In this document: positions 54,035 to 63,234 of the stretch, one piece after another
Position numbering within the stretch: the stretch's first letter is position 1
Layout: the number at the start of each line of letters is the position of its first letter
NCBI RefSeq assembly: GCF_900537075.1
Contig: NZ_UNRA01000005.1
Span: 62,001 to 126,000, forward strand
Direction of reading: 5' to 3'
Source: Tropicibacter sp. Alg240-R139
Lineage (GTDB): Bacteria; Pseudomonadota; Alphaproteobacteria; Rhodobacterales; Rhodobacteraceae
DNA: 64,000 nt
Position numbers and translations under genes: made by a program
The notes under the pieces: generated by a model
Databases searched by the model: none
What the model was told of the DNA's origin: nothing
The model's input: the letters and a program-made list of their open reading frames with translations, nothing else

Positions 54035-54460
54035 CTATTCCGGCAAACGTTTCCCCTGTTCGTTGATCAGCAACGTGCCATCTTCCTTGGCCCAAGGTGC
54101 TGGCGGCCATTTGTTCAGCAGATCCAGGACGACTCCGGACGGGCGACAAAGCTTCACCCCGTTGGCGCAGGCCACGATGGGGCGGTTCACCAAAACCGGG
54201 TGCTCCAACATCGCATCAAGCAAACCTTCGTCCAAGACGGACAGGTCGAGCAAACCAAATTCTTCAGCCCGGGATTTGCTGGTGCGCAGCGCCTGGCGCG
54301 GTGTAATACCAGCGACTGCAAACAGCGCTTGCAATTGCGGGCGGGTCCAGCCGGTGTCCATGTACGGGACAACAACCGGATCATAGCCAGCGTCGCGGAT
54401 GATCCGCAGCACGTTGCGCGAGGTGCCGCAGGCGGGGTTGTGATGAATGACGATTTCCAT
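54035..54460 (-). CDS. arsC: arsenate reductase ArsC (glutaredoxin-dependent)
   Basis: A 141-residue ArsC. The catalytic Cys is in IHHNPACGTSRNVLRIIRDA (Cys 11, CGTSRN). The arginines that stabilise the arseno intermediate are in LRTSKSRAEEF and VLVNRPIVACANGVKLCRPS. It reduces arsenate to arsenite in the cytoplasm using glutathione/glutaredoxin. No arsB or arsR is adjacent, so resistance would need genes elsewhere. Confidence 0.92.
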   Translation of the reverse strand: MEIVIHHNPACGTSRNVLRIIRDAGYDPVVVPYMDTGWTRPQLQALFAVAGITPRQALRTSKSRAEEFGLLDLSVLDEGLLDAMLEHPVLVNRPIVACANGVKLCRPSGVVLDLLNKWPPAPWAKEDGTLLINEQGKRLPE

Positions 54461-54548
54461 GAGGCCCTATACCCGACCACATGTAACCCTTTCATGATAC
54501 CGCGACGGGAGGGGTTGCACAGGCGCTAACATTCGGGAAAGTTGAACC

Positions 54549-56351
54549 ATGGAACAGACAACTTTCCCCAGCTGGCCGGACGTGGCCCCCCGATTGATCG
54601 CCGTCGCCGCAGGGCGTGAGGCCGCAGACACTGTCATCAACGGTGGAATTTGGGTCAATGTCCACACCCGCGAAACTCTCGCTGATCACTCGGTCGCCAT
54701 CGCTGCCGGGCGGATTGCCTTTGTTGGCCCCGATGCCAGCCATTGCACTGGCCCCGACACGCAGATCATCGAGGCCAACGGGCGTTACATGATCCCCGGC
54801 CTGTGTGATGCGCATATGCACATCGAAAGCGGCATGCTAACGCCCGCCGAGTTTGCCCGCGCCGTGATCCCGCATGGTACCACGTCGATGTTCACTGATC
54901 CCCATGAAATCGCCAACGTCCTTGGTCTTGATGGCGTGCGCATGATGCATGACGAGGCGCTGATGCAGCCCGTCAATATCTTTACCCAGATGCCGTCTTG
55001 CGCACCCTCGGCGCCGGGCCTGGAAACCACCGGGTACGAAATTTCACCCGAGGACGTGGCCGAAGCGATGACATGGCCGGGCATTGTCGGGTTAGGTGAG
55101 ATGATGAACTTTCCCGGTGTCACAAACGCCGATCCCAAGATGCTGGCCGAAATCGCCGCCACACAGAACGCAGGCAAAACCGTAGGCGGGCATTATGCCT
55201 CGCCTGATCTGGGCCCGGCCTTTTCGGCCTATGTCGCGGGTGGCCCGGCGGATGATCACGAAGGGACATGTGAGGCTGACGCGATTGCCCGTGTCAGGCA
55301 GGGCATGCGGTCGATGATGCGGCTGGGGTCTGCTTGGTACGATGTCGAAAGCCAGATTACGGCTGTGACGGAAAATGGGCTGGACCCGCGCAACTTTATC
55401 CTGTGCACCGACGACTGCCATTCGGGCACGCTGGTCAACGAGGGCCACATGAATCGGGTTGTGCGTCATGCAATTGCTTGCGGTTGTGATCCGGTGATCG
55501 CGTTGCAAATGGCAACGATCAACACCGCAACTCATTTTGGCCTGGAGCGTGAGATCGGTTCGATTACGCCTGGTCGGCGGGCGGACATCATCCTGACCTC
55601 GGACCTTGCTGAACTGCCGATTGAAACCGTGATTGCACGGGGGCGGATCGTTGCTGAAAACGGCTCTATCATGATTGAATGCCCGCATTTCGCTTGGCCG
55701 GACAGCGCACGGGGTACCGTGCATCTGGGTCATGAACTGAGCGGCGGTGACTTTGAAATCAAGGCCCCCGAAGGCGCAAATTCGGTCCGCGCCAATGTAA
55801 TCGGCGTTGTGGAAAATCAAGCCCCAACCAAGGCGCTCAAGACGGACCTGCCGGTGCGCGAGGGGCTGGTTGAAGGTGATGGGGAAACTTGCCAGATCGC
55901 TCTGGTGGAACGGCATCAGGCCACAGGCGGTGTGACCAATGCCTTTGTTTCGGGGTTTGGGTATCAGGGCCGTATGGCTATGGCCTCGACCGTGGCGCAT
56001 GACAGCCATCACATGATCGTTGTCGGCACCGACCGCGCGCAGATGGCTTTGGCTGCAAACCGGCTGGCCGAGGTTGGCGGCGGCATTACGATCTGGCAGG
56101 ATGACGAAGAACTGGCGCTGGTGGAGCTGCCCATAGCCGGGCTTATGTCCGACAGCCCCGCGACAGACGTGGCCGAAAAGGCCGAAAAGATGGTTGCCGC
56201 GATGCAATCTTGCGGCTGTGACCTGAACAACGCTTACATGCAGCACTCACTGTTGGCGCTGGTGGTGATCCCGGAATTGCGGATCTCGGACCTTGGGTTG
56301 ATAGATGTGCGAACCTTTGAAAAGATTGACCTGCTGGATCCCCTTGAATGA
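54549..56351 (+). CDS. ade: adenine deaminase
   Basis: A 600-residue amidohydrolase of the Ade family. Metal motif 1 is IPGLCDAHMHIESGMLTPAE; EMMNFPGVTNADPKMLAE is the family-typical segment with bridging Glu. VGGHYASPDLGP, ILCTDDCHSGTLVNEGHMNR and the C-terminal VAHDSHHMIVVGTDRAQMA follow. It converts adenine to hypoxanthine plus ammonia. It overlaps amn by four bases, so both enzymes are made together. Confidence 0.93.
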   Translation: MEQTTFPSWPDVAPRLIAVAAGREAADTVINGGIWVNVHTRETLADHSVAIAAGRIAFVGPDASHCTGPDTQIIEANGRYMIPGLCDAHMHIESGMLTPAEFARAVIPHGTTSMFTDPHEIANVLGLDGVRMMHDEALMQPVNIFTQMPSCAPSAPGLETTGYEISPEDVAEAMTWPGIVGLGEMMNFPGVTNADPKMLAEIAATQNAGKTVGGHYASPDLGPAFSAYVAGGPADDHEGTCEADAIARVRQGMRSMMRLGSAWYDVESQITAVTENGLDPRNFILCTDDCHSGTLVNEGHMNRVVRHAIACGCDPVIALQMATINTATHFGLEREIGSITPGRRADIILTSDLAELPIETVIARGRIVAENGSIMIECPHFAWPDSARGTVHLGHELSGGDFEIKAPEGANSVRANVIGVVENQAPTKALKTDLPVREGLVEGDGETCQIALVERHQATGGVTNAFVSGFGYQGRMAMASTVAHDSHHMIVVGTDRAQMALAANRLAEVGGGITIWQDDEELALVELPIAGLMSDSPATDVAEKAEKMVAAMQSCGCDLNNAYMQHSLLALVVIPELRISDLGLIDVRTFEKIDLLDPLE

Positions 56352-57811
56352 CAAAATACGCCACCCCTGAGATCCTTGAACCAGAGAACTTTACCGACCC
56401 GGCACAGGCTGTCGAGCGATTGATAGTTCTGTATGATCAGGCAACGGCCTTTCTGTGTCAGCGGTTTTCTCAGGCGATGGTCGAAGGCGCGCCCGAGCGT
56501 CATGTGCGCGCGTTCTACCCCGAGGTTCGTATCAAGACGACCAGCTATGCACAAGTCGACAGTCGGCTGAGCTATGGGCATGTCACCAATCCGGGTACCC
56601 ACGCCACGACCATCACACAGCCACGGCTGTTCCGGTCTTATCTGACGCAACAGATTGCACTGTTGATCAAGAACCACGGACAACCCGTCACGATCGGCCC
56701 TTCGACGACGCCAATTCCGGTGCATTTCGCCGTGGCCGCTAACCCCGGACTGACAGTTCCGCAAGAAGGGGCCGCAGGTTTCACTCTACGCGATGTGTTT
56801 GACGTACCGGATTTGAGCACCACAAACGACGACATCGTCAACGGGACGTATGTGCCCAGTAACGGCACCGGTCCGCTAGCTCTGTTTACTGCACAGCGCA
56901 TCGATTATTCACTGGCGCGGCTGTCACACTATACGGCGACAGACCCGGATCACTTCCAGAACCACGTCCTGTTCACCAACTATCAATTCTACGTCTCTGA
57001 ATTCGAAGCCTACGCTCGCGCCCAGCTTGCTGACCCTGACAGCGGCTACACCAGCTTTGTCAGCACGGGGAATGTTGAGATCACGAATGCCGACACACCC
57101 ATCGAAACGCCCGCTAAGCTGCCGCAAATGCCGACCTATCACTTGAAGCGGGCTGATGGGTCGGGGATCACTTTGGTCAACATCGGTGTGGGCCCCTCTA
57201 ACGCCAAAACCGCGACTGACCACATAGCGGTTCTACGTCCACACGCCTGGTTGATGGTCGGGCATTGTGCTGGCCTGCGGAACACACAGGCCTTGGGGGA
57301 CTTTGTGCTGGCGCATGCTTACTTGCGCGAAGATCACGTGCTGGACGACGATCTGCCGGTCTGGGTACCGATCCCGGCGCTGGCAGAGATCCAGATCGCC
57401 CTGGAACAGGCCGTGGCCGAGGTGACAGAACTGGCCGGTTATGATCTGAAACGAGTGATGCGCACCGGCACTGTTGCCACCATCGATAACCGTAACTGGG
57501 AACTGCGCGATCAATCCGGCCCGGTACAGCGTCTCAGCCAGTCGCGTGCCATCGCGCTGGACATGGAAAGCGCTACGATTGCCGCCAATGGCTATAGGTT
57601 CCGTGTGCCTTATGGCACCTTGTTGTGCGTCTCGGACAAGCCCCTGCATGGCGAGTTGAAGTTGCCAGGCATGGCGTCCGAGTTCTATACAACCCAGGTC
57701 AGCCGCCATCTGGCCATTGGAATTCGCGCGATGGAGGCCCTGCGCGGGATGCCTCTGGAACGTCTACACAGCCGGAAATTGCGCTCGTTTGATGAGACCG
57801 CCTTCCTTTGA
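56348..57811 (+). CDS. amn: AMP nucleosidase
   Basis: A 487-residue AMP nucleosidase of full length. The N-terminal domain has EVRIKTTSYAQVDSRLSYGH. The C-terminal phosphorylase-like domain has LVNIGVGPSNAKTATDHIAV, LMVGHCAGLRNTQALGDFVL and ALDMESATIAANGYRFRVPY. It hydrolyses AMP to adenine and ribose 5-phosphate. With adenine deaminase it forms a route AMP to adenine to hypoxanthine. Confidence 0.94.
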   Translation: MTKYATPEILEPENFTDPAQAVERLIVLYDQATAFLCQRFSQAMVEGAPERHVRAFYPEVRIKTTSYAQVDSRLSYGHVTNPGTHATTITQPRLFRSYLTQQIALLIKNHGQPVTIGPSTTPIPVHFAVAANPGLTVPQEGAAGFTLRDVFDVPDLSTTNDDIVNGTYVPSNGTGPLALFTAQRIDYSLARLSHYTATDPDHFQNHVLFTNYQFYVSEFEAYARAQLADPDSGYTSFVSTGNVEITNADTPIETPAKLPQMPTYHLKRADGSGITLVNIGVGPSNAKTATDHIAVLRPHAWLMVGHCAGLRNTQALGDFVLAHAYLREDHVLDDDLPVWVPIPALAEIQIALEQAVAEVTELAGYDLKRVMRTGTVATIDNRNWELRDQSGPVQRLSQSRAIALDMESATIAANGYRFRVPYGTLLCVSDKPLHGELKLPGMASEFYTTQVSRHLAIGIRAMEALRGMPLERLHSRKLRSFDETAFL

Positions 57812-57824
57812 TCGCAAAAAACCG

Positions 57825-57854
57825 CCGAAAACCCCATATTTTCTTGGTTTTCGG
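57825..57854 (+). terminator. Hairpin after AMP nucleosidase
   Basis: CCGAAAACC pairs with GGTTTTCGG around a 12-base AT-rich loop, 14 bases past the amn stop. The loop and flanks are A/T rich. Likely a rho-independent terminator of modest strength. Confidence 0.55.
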
Positions 57855-57942
57855 TGCTACTATTCGTTGTGTTACCTCACAATATCCAGTTAGAGTTGCG
57901 CGATGAGGCCCAACTGATCGGGCACAGTAAGGAGACCAAGAA

Positions 57943-58230
57943 ATGGCAAAGCCTATGACCAAAACTCAGCTCGTCGCAGCACTGGCCGAGGAAATGGGTA
58001 CCGATAAAAAAGCCGCTGGCGCAGCGCTCGACGCCGTCACTGGCCTGATCACCCGCGAAGTTTCCGGCGGTGGTGCCGTGACTCTGCCGGGCGTTGGCAA
58101 GATCTATTGCCGTGAGCGCCCCGAGCGTATGGTGCGCAACCCTGCCACCGGCGAGCAGTTCAAGAAAGAAGCCGACAAGGTCGTGAAAATGACCATCGCC
58201 AAAGCGCTAAAAGACAGCGTGAACGGCTGA
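57943..58230 (+). CDS. HU family DNA-binding protein
   Basis: A 95-residue HU/IHF-like nucleoid protein: MTKTQLVAALAEEMGTDKKA forms the helical dimer part, and GVGKIYCRERPERMVRNPAT the beta-arm with the conserved RNP-type tip. The KAM-like end IAKALKDSVNG closes it. AAGGAGA precedes the ATG. It is monocistronic, with a terminator 28 bp downstream. Confidence 0.92.
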   Translation: MAKPMTKTQLVAALAEEMGTDKKAAGAALDAVTGLITREVSGGGAVTLPGVGKIYCRERPERMVRNPATGEQFKKEADKVVKMTIAKALKDSVNG

Positions 58231-58256
58231 TCGGATCATCTTGATCTGAACGGATT

Positions 58257-58287
58257 GGGGTCGCCAACTGGCGGCCCTTTTTCTTTC
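58257..58287 (+). terminator. Rho-independent terminator of HU gene
   Basis: GGGTCGCC pairs with GGCGGCCC (one G-T pair) around AACT and is followed by TTTTTCTTTC, a classical intrinsic terminator. Confidence 0.85.
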
Positions 58288-58402
58288 AATTGGGCAAGTA
58301 GCGGGCCAACCCTGAACAGTGAAAATGTCCGCTATGAGCCCATTTAGCGAAATGCTGCATTGTGCATGTCAGGTGCAATAACGGCCAAAACCAAACCTAG
58401 TT

Positions 58403-58831
58403 TCAGTCTCTGTTGGTAGGATAGGCAGCTCCATCCTCTTGTGAGCCCGCGGCGGCGGAAGCGTGACGGTGAACCCACTTCCATCCTTCATTGGTCATTA
58501 CGAGTGAAACAGTCCAGCGGACCGGCACGACGAGGTTTTCACCTTCCATAGTCAAGTGGATGAAAAGCGTGATGGCTACGGTCGCGGCTTTCCCATGAAT
58601 TGCGATGTCTTTCCACTTCCACTCGAATTGCGTTGCCGCTGCGTCTCTGAATTTGCGCTCAAACACAGATGCGACAGCTTTCCGACCGGAACACAGCTCA
58701 TCGGCCCCGGTCCCGATGAGGGAAATATCCACGCCATCCACGAATATCGCCATAAGGCGTTTCAAATCTTTGGCGCAATACGCTTCGGCATACTCCTCCA
58801 GAGTCGCTAACACGGCGGTCCGGTCATTCAT
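58403..58831 (-). CDS. NTF2-like/SnoaL-type nuclear transport factor 2 family protein
   Basis: A 142-residue cone-fold protein: LEEYAEAYCAKDLKRLMAIF, VDGVDISLIGTGADELCSGR, and WTVSLVMTNEGWKWVHRHAS at the end are typical of DUF4440/SnoaL-like proteins. The start at 58831 follows GGGATTGTG. The longer frame reading back through 59116 is antisense to the GFA gene and rejected. Ligand unknown. Confidence 0.78.
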   Translation of the reverse strand: MNDRTAVLATLEEYAEAYCAKDLKRLMAIFVDGVDISLIGTGADELCSGRKAVASVFERKFRDAAATQFEWKWKDIAIHGKAATVAITLFIHLTMEGENLVVPVRWTVSLVMTNEGWKWVHRHASAAAGSQEDGAAYPTNRD

Positions 58832-58939
58832 CACAATCCCTTTCTGAAAAAGCCCCATCTCGATGGAAGATCGAGTACACAGGGTCGAGGTTGGAGTGCA
58901 CGACAGAACTCCGGAGCCGAGCAGAAAGCGGGGAAGACG

Positions 58940-59389
58940 ATGAGCGAATACCCAAATACTGCGACAGGTGGCTGCCTTTGCGGCGCTGTTCGATACCAGG
59001 CAACGGCAGAGCCTGACTTCGTTGCTTACTGCCACTGCAACTCTTGTCGTAAAGCCACCGGCGCGCCTGTTGCGGTCTATGCAACCTACTTTGAAAAGGA
59101 TGTTCATTTCACTCAAGGTAGGCGAAAAACCTATGCATCGTCGCCAGGTGTCAGCCGGACGTTCTGCGGGGATTGCGGGACGCCTATCTCATACGAAGCG
59201 GAGTGGAACGGCGACATCGTCATCGGTTTTTTTGTCAGCACGTTGGACAACCCAGAAAACTTCCCACCGCAGAAACACGTCGCCCACGGTGATCGAATTA
59301 GCTGGTTCGACGCCGCCGATAAATTGCCACGGTTCCTTGGTTTTCCCGGTACCGGCCAGAAACCGGACAGTGTTGGTCCCGAGCCGTAA
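58940..59389 (+). CDS. GFA/CENP-V family zinc-binding protein
   Basis: A 149-residue protein with the GFA zinc motifs: GGCLCGAVRYQATAE, CHCNSCRKATGAPVAVY and RTFCGDCGTPISYE, giving seven zinc cysteines. It is named after glutathione-dependent formaldehyde-activating enzyme, but most such small members have no proven reaction. A GAAGACG-type site precedes the ATG. Confidence 0.85.
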   Translation: MSEYPNTATGGCLCGAVRYQATAEPDFVAYCHCNSCRKATGAPVAVYATYFEKDVHFTQGRRKTYASSPGVSRTFCGDCGTPISYEAEWNGDIVIGFFVSTLDNPENFPPQKHVAHGDRISWFDAADKLPRFLGFPGTGQKPDSVGPEP

Positions 59390-59574
59390 GTAATGGGCCC
59401 TTCACTTTATGCCCAACTCAGTCACGTTGGAGACGCCCAGCAAACACCTCTTCGTTCACAGCGCCGCTTACAGAGGCGTGGGGTTGCAGTCATAGATAAT
59501 ATCACGTGATACATGACGTTTTCTCGTAAGCCTGTCGATTTCCAGCTATAGTCGCCCCCTGAGAGGAGCAGATC

Positions 59575-60147
59575 ATGAAAGACGGAGTTCGAGCGACCCT
59601 GAGACAGTTGATATTTCTGGCCTCTTTCATGAACTTGGGTGTGCCAGGAATGGCGTGGGCCAATGATGATTGCGACGTTTCAAACATTGCGAGCATGGTG
59701 AAGACAATAAGCATCCTCCGGCAGGTTGAGAATTCATTGAACTTACTGGCTTTATCCCAAATCGACGCAATTGCGGATATTGCAACTGGCGTACATACCT
59801 TAGAACTCTACAATCACGAAAGCGGCTTTTATGGACCGTTGGGTGGATTGCGCAAAGCAACAGATAAAAACGAAGCCGTACTGGGCAGTTTTGATAAAGC
59901 CATCCGTCGTCTGACTACTTTTGAAGCAGTTGAACCACGGTATCGCGATATTCGTGAAAACGCGGCTCAAATCATTGCCGCAGGCTACGACGTACTCAGC
60001 AAGTTAGAAGCCGGCGACACTGCCCAAGCAACGCGAGTCTATGCAAGTACAACTGTTGTTGCACTTAACGAGGCCAGAGCCGATGCATACACCGCCATGT
60101 CCGGGTTAGAACAAAGCATATCCCTTGCCGGAGCGCGCTGCCGATAG
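59575..60147 (+). CDS. hypothetical secreted helical protein
   Basis: A 190-residue protein with a signal peptide (cleavage after GMAWA, about residue 29). The mature part is helical and contains two cysteines that could pair: Cys near 33 (NDDCDVSNIASMVKTISILR) and Cys near 189 at the very end (LAGARCR). GAGAGGAG precedes the ATG. No family is recognised. A hairpin lies about 90 bp downstream. Confidence 0.65.
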   Translation: MKDGVRATLRQLIFLASFMNLGVPGMAWANDDCDVSNIASMVKTISILRQVENSLNLLALSQIDAIADIATGVHTLELYNHESGFYGPLGGLRKATDKNEAVLGSFDKAIRRLTTFEAVEPRYRDIRENAAQIIAAGYDVLSKLEAGDTAQATRVYASTTVVALNEARADAYTAMSGLEQSISLAGARCR

Positions 60148-60234
60148 TCGCTGTCAGTCCCTCAACACTTGCTCGTCACACAAGCGTTGTTGTGCGCCGA
60201 CCACGGTCATTGGCCCACCTGCAGCAAAAATAGG

Positions 60235-60266
60235 TTTTTTCCTGCACATCAGACACAGCAGGAAAA
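60235..60266. terminator. Bidirectional terminator-like hairpin
   Basis: TTTTTTCCTGC pairs with GCAGGAAAAA around a 12-base loop, in the 264-bp gap between the secreted-protein gene and the EamA gene. T-rich and A-rich arms fit termination in either direction. The remainder of the gap shows nothing clear. Confidence 0.55.
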
Positions 60267-60411
60267 ATCGTTGTTTGAAGTCAGCGAACGCCGCCCGCAA
60301 AATCGAGTCGAACATTCCGCAGCACATTTGTATCAACACGTACCTACGCTCTTGCATGCATGTGTGATTTGAGGAACTGTCGCCCGCGACGTGAGGAAGA
60401 GGGACAGCATC

Positions 60412-61314
60412 ATGGACATGCGCGCCATCATCATGGGTCTGGCCTTTGCTTTCATGTGGTCGTCGGCCTTTACGTCAGCACGGATTATCGTTGCCGATGC
60501 CTCGCCGCTGTTCTCGCTCGCGCTCCGGTTCCTGATTTCCGGGCTACTAGGAGTGCTCATCGCGCGCGCCATGGGGCAAAGCTGGCGGCTGACCCGTCCG
60601 CAGCTGTTTGCAACAATTATGTTCGGGGTTTGTCAGAACGCCCTGTATTTGGGTCTGAACTTTTACGCGATGCAAACGATCGAGGCCTCGGTTGCGGCCA
60701 TCATTGCCTCAACCATGCCACTGATGGTGGCTTTGGCAAATTGGCTGATCTTCAAGGAACGTCTGCGGCCCTTGGGCATGATTGGCCTGCTTTTGGGGTT
60801 CGGAGGCGTTGCCTTGATCATGGGCGCGCGAATTTCGGGGGGTATCGACCTGTTTGGCCTGATGCTGTGCGGGTTGGGCGCCTTGGCGCTGACCTTTGCC
60901 ACACTATCAGTACGCGGTGCCACCTCGGGCGGGAATTTCATGATGGTGGTGGGGCTGCAGATGCTGGTTGGCTCGGCCGTTCTGTTCGCCGCAGCACCCG
61001 TGTTTGAAACAATCTACATCAACCCGACGATGCCCTTCCTTCTGGCCTTTGCCTATACCACGCTGGTTCCGGGGCTTGCCGCGACGCTGATCTGGTTCCT
61101 TCTTCTGGATCGGATTGGGGCGATCCGCGCCTCAACCTTTCATTTCTTGAATCCCGCGTTCGGTGTTGCCGTAGCCGCCGCGCTGCTCGGCGAAAGCATA
61201 GATCTGCTTGACGGTCTCGGCGTTGTGATCACTACACTGGGCATATTGGCGGTACAACTGGCACGCCAACCGGCACCTTCGCCAATGCACGAGCGCGCGA
61301 GCAACGTGAAATAA
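60412..61314 (+). CDS. DMT superfamily transporter (EamA family)
   Basis: A 300-residue, ten-helix drug/metabolite transporter with two EamA repeats: the first around MGLAFAFMWSSAFTSARIIV and EASVAAIIASTMPLMVALAN, the second around TTLVPGLAATLIWFLLLDRI and RASTFHFLNPAFGVAVAAAL. The ATG at 60412 is preferred to an upstream GTG because GAGGAAGAGGGA is well placed before it. Likely an exporter of an amino acid or metabolite. Confidence 0.87.
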   Translation: MDMRAIIMGLAFAFMWSSAFTSARIIVADASPLFSLALRFLISGLLGVLIARAMGQSWRLTRPQLFATIMFGVCQNALYLGLNFYAMQTIEASVAAIIASTMPLMVALANWLIFKERLRPLGMIGLLLGFGGVALIMGARISGGIDLFGLMLCGLGALALTFATLSVRGATSGGNFMMVVGLQMLVGSAVLFAAAPVFETIYINPTMPFLLAFAYTTLVPGLAATLIWFLLLDRIGAIRASTFHFLNPAFGVAVAAALLGESIDLLDGLGVVITTLGILAVQLARQPAPSPMHERASNVK

Positions 61315-61375
61315 ACCTTTGAATTTGGCATCGGTCAGCCCATTTACTGGCCAACATGAATGACCGGAGGACGAC

Positions 61376-61825
61376 ATGACCAACTACACCAAGGACCCTC
61401 AGGCCATCGCCGCCCTGTCGCGCGAAGAGTTCTATGTGACCCAAAACAGTGGCACGGAACGCCCCGGCACCGGCAAGTTGCTGGGCAATAAAGAACCCGG
61501 CATCTATGTGGACATCGTATCGGGCGAGCCACTGTTTGCATCATCCGACAAATACGAATCCGGCTGCGGCTGGCCCAGCTTTACCAAAGCCATCGAACCC
61601 GCCCACGTGCAAGAAATCGAAGACCGCACCCTGGGCATGATCCGGACCGAGGTCCGCTCGACCCATGGCGATAGTCATCTAGGACACGTCTTTCCTGACG
61701 GCCCGATGGATCGGGGCGGGCTGCGGTACTGCATCAATTCTGCCTCGCTCCGTTTCGTTCACCGCAACGACATGGTGGCCGAAGGCTATGGCGACTACAT
61801 CAATCAAGTGGAGGATATCGCATGA
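61376..61825 (+). CDS. msrB: peptide-methionine (R)-S-oxide reductase MsrB
   Basis: A 149-residue MsrB. The catalytic Cys is in [32 protein letters not shown] and [20 protein letters not shown] are family signatures. The zinc-binding CxxC pairs of many MsrB proteins are absent, so this is the zinc-free type. It repairs methionine-R-sulfoxide. A CGGAGGACG ribosome site is present, and it overlaps msrA by four bases. Confidence 0.94.
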   Translation: MTNYTKDPQAIAALSREEFYVTQNSGTERPGTGKLLGNKEPGIYVDIVSGEPLFASSDKYESGCGWPSFTKAIEPAHVQEIEDRTLGMIRTEVRSTHGDSHLGHVFPDGPMDRGGLRYCINSASLRFVHRNDMVAEGYGDYINQVEDIA

Positions 61826-62334
61826 GCACTGGACGCGCCGTTCTGGCAGGTGGCTGTTTCTGGGGCATGCAGGACCTGATCCGCAAAATGCCCGGCGTTT
61901 CCAAAACGTCCGTCGGATACACCGGCGGGGACGTTCCCAACGCCACCTATCGCAACCACGGCACCCACGCCGAAGGGATCGAGATTTTTTTTGACCCCGC
62001 GCAAATCAGCTATCGCAAGCTGCTGGAATTCTTTTTCCAGATTCATGACCCGACCACAGTGAACCGTCAGGGCAACGACATGGGCATGAGCTATCGCTCG
62101 GCGATCTACTATGTGGATGAGGCCCAAAAGGCGACCGCGCTGGATACCATCGCGGATGTAAACGCCAGTGGCATTTGGCCCGGCAAGGTCGTGACCGAAG
62201 TTGAATCTGTGGGTGATTTCTGGGGCGCAGAGCCCGAGCATCAGGACTATCTGGAGCGCATACCCAACGGGTATACCTGTCACTTTGCGCGTCCTGATTG
62301 GGTGCTGCCGAAACGGTCAGAGGCCGCGGAATAA
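61822..62334 (+). CDS. msrA: peptide-methionine (S)-S-oxide reductase MsrA
   Basis: A 170-residue MsrA with the catalytic [18 protein letters not shown] (Cys about 12) and family elements [20 protein letters not shown] and [20 protein letters not shown]. It repairs methionine-S-sulfoxide and complements MsrB. It ends in a terminator 25 bp downstream. Confidence 0.95.
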   Translation: MSTGRAVLAGGCFWGMQDLIRKMPGVSKTSVGYTGGDVPNATYRNHGTHAEGIEIFFDPAQISYRKLLEFFFQIHDPTTVNRQGNDMGMSYRSAIYYVDEAQKATALDTIADVNASGIWPGKVVTEVESVGDFWGAEPEHQDYLERIPNGYTCHFARPDWVLPKRSEAAE

Positions 62335-62359
62335 CTAACCGGTAAGACCCCAAAATCCT

Positions 62360-62388
62360 CGCCCCTCCGTTTTCGGTGGGGCGTTTTT
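62360..62388 (+). terminator. Rho-independent terminator of msrBA
   Basis: CGCCCCTCC and GGTGGGGCG form a GC-rich stem around GTTTTC, followed by TTTTT. It lies between msrA and the convergent aldolase gene. Confidence 0.85.
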
Positions 62389-62396
62389 AGTTCTGC

Positions 62397-63110
62397 TCAA
62401 CCGACGTAATCCGGTTCGTCCCGATCCAACAGCCGTTTCATCGCCGCAAAATGAAAGTCGATCTGCCGTTCATCCCACATGCCTGCCGCGAGCTTTTTGG
62501 CCACATCATCGGGCAATATGGCAAGCGGACGGCCCGAGGCCATCGCGATCATCTGGTATTCGCAGGCCGCTTCAAAATTGTAGAAATCATCATACGCGCG
62601 CGCCACGGTTTCCCCGACCACAGTGATCCCGTGATGGGCCATGACCACGATATTTCCGGTTCCGATAGTGGCCGCTATCCGCCGGCCTTCGCCGTCATCA
62701 AATGCCGATCCACCAAAATCCCCATCGTAGGAAACACGGCCCAAGAACCGCAAGGAGTCCTGATGGCAGTTCTCCAACCGTCCCCCTTCGATACAGCCAA
62801 GCGTAGTCGAATAGGTTGGATGAGCATGCAGAACACAGCGCGCATGGGGCACCTTGCGATGGATGTGCGAGTGAATGTAGAAGGCCGACGCCTCGATCTC
62901 TCCCGCGCCTTCCACCACGTTGCCGGTGTGATCGACCAGCAACAAGTTCGATGCAGTGACTTCGGACCAATGCAGGCCTCGTGCGTTGACCAGGAAATGG
63001 TCGCTGTCCACAGACAACGAAAAGTGATTGTCGACCCCCCGCTGCCATCCATTGCGTGCGGCCAGCCGTAAGCTCGCTGCTAGGTCGATTCTATCTTGTT
63101 GGTGCCGCAT
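62397..63110 (-). CDS. class II aldolase/adducin family protein
   Basis: A 237-residue paralogue of the aldolase at 51624-52379: DNHFSLSVDSDHFLVNARGL, TASNLLLVDHTGNVVEGAGE, zinc His in VPHARCVLHAHPTYSTTLG and MAHHGITVVGETVARAYDD. The start at 63110 has GAGG six bases upstream; 63116 is an alternative. No linked catabolic genes here. Substrate unknown. Confidence 0.84.
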   Translation of the reverse strand: MRHQQDRIDLAASLRLAARNGWQRGVDNHFSLSVDSDHFLVNARGLHWSEVTASNLLLVDHTGNVVEGAGEIEASAFYIHSHIHRKVPHARCVLHAHPTYSTTLGCIEGGRLENCHQDSLRFLGRVSYDGDFGGSAFDDGEGRRIAATIGTGNIVVMAHHGITVVGETVARAYDDFYNFEAACEYQMIAMASGRPLAILPDDVAKKLAAGMWDERQIDFHFAAMKRLLDRDEPDYVG

Positions 63111-63234
63111 CGTCATCCTCGCTGAAAACTGCATGCACGATAGACTCAAATGTCAGTGACGCCCGATCCGAAACCGTCACCGCTGTCGCAAGTGGGCATC
63201 GCCCTGTATTACTGTCGATCCAAAGGAGATCATC

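Noticed and set aside
55092-56246. Minus-strand ORF of 384 codons opposite adenine deaminase
   Set aside because: No recognisable motif; the plus strand carries complete amidohydrolase motifs.
58403-59116. Longer 237-codon form of the NTF2-like protein
   Set aside because: The extra N-terminal part is antisense to the GFA gene, and the ATG at 58831 has a ribosome site.
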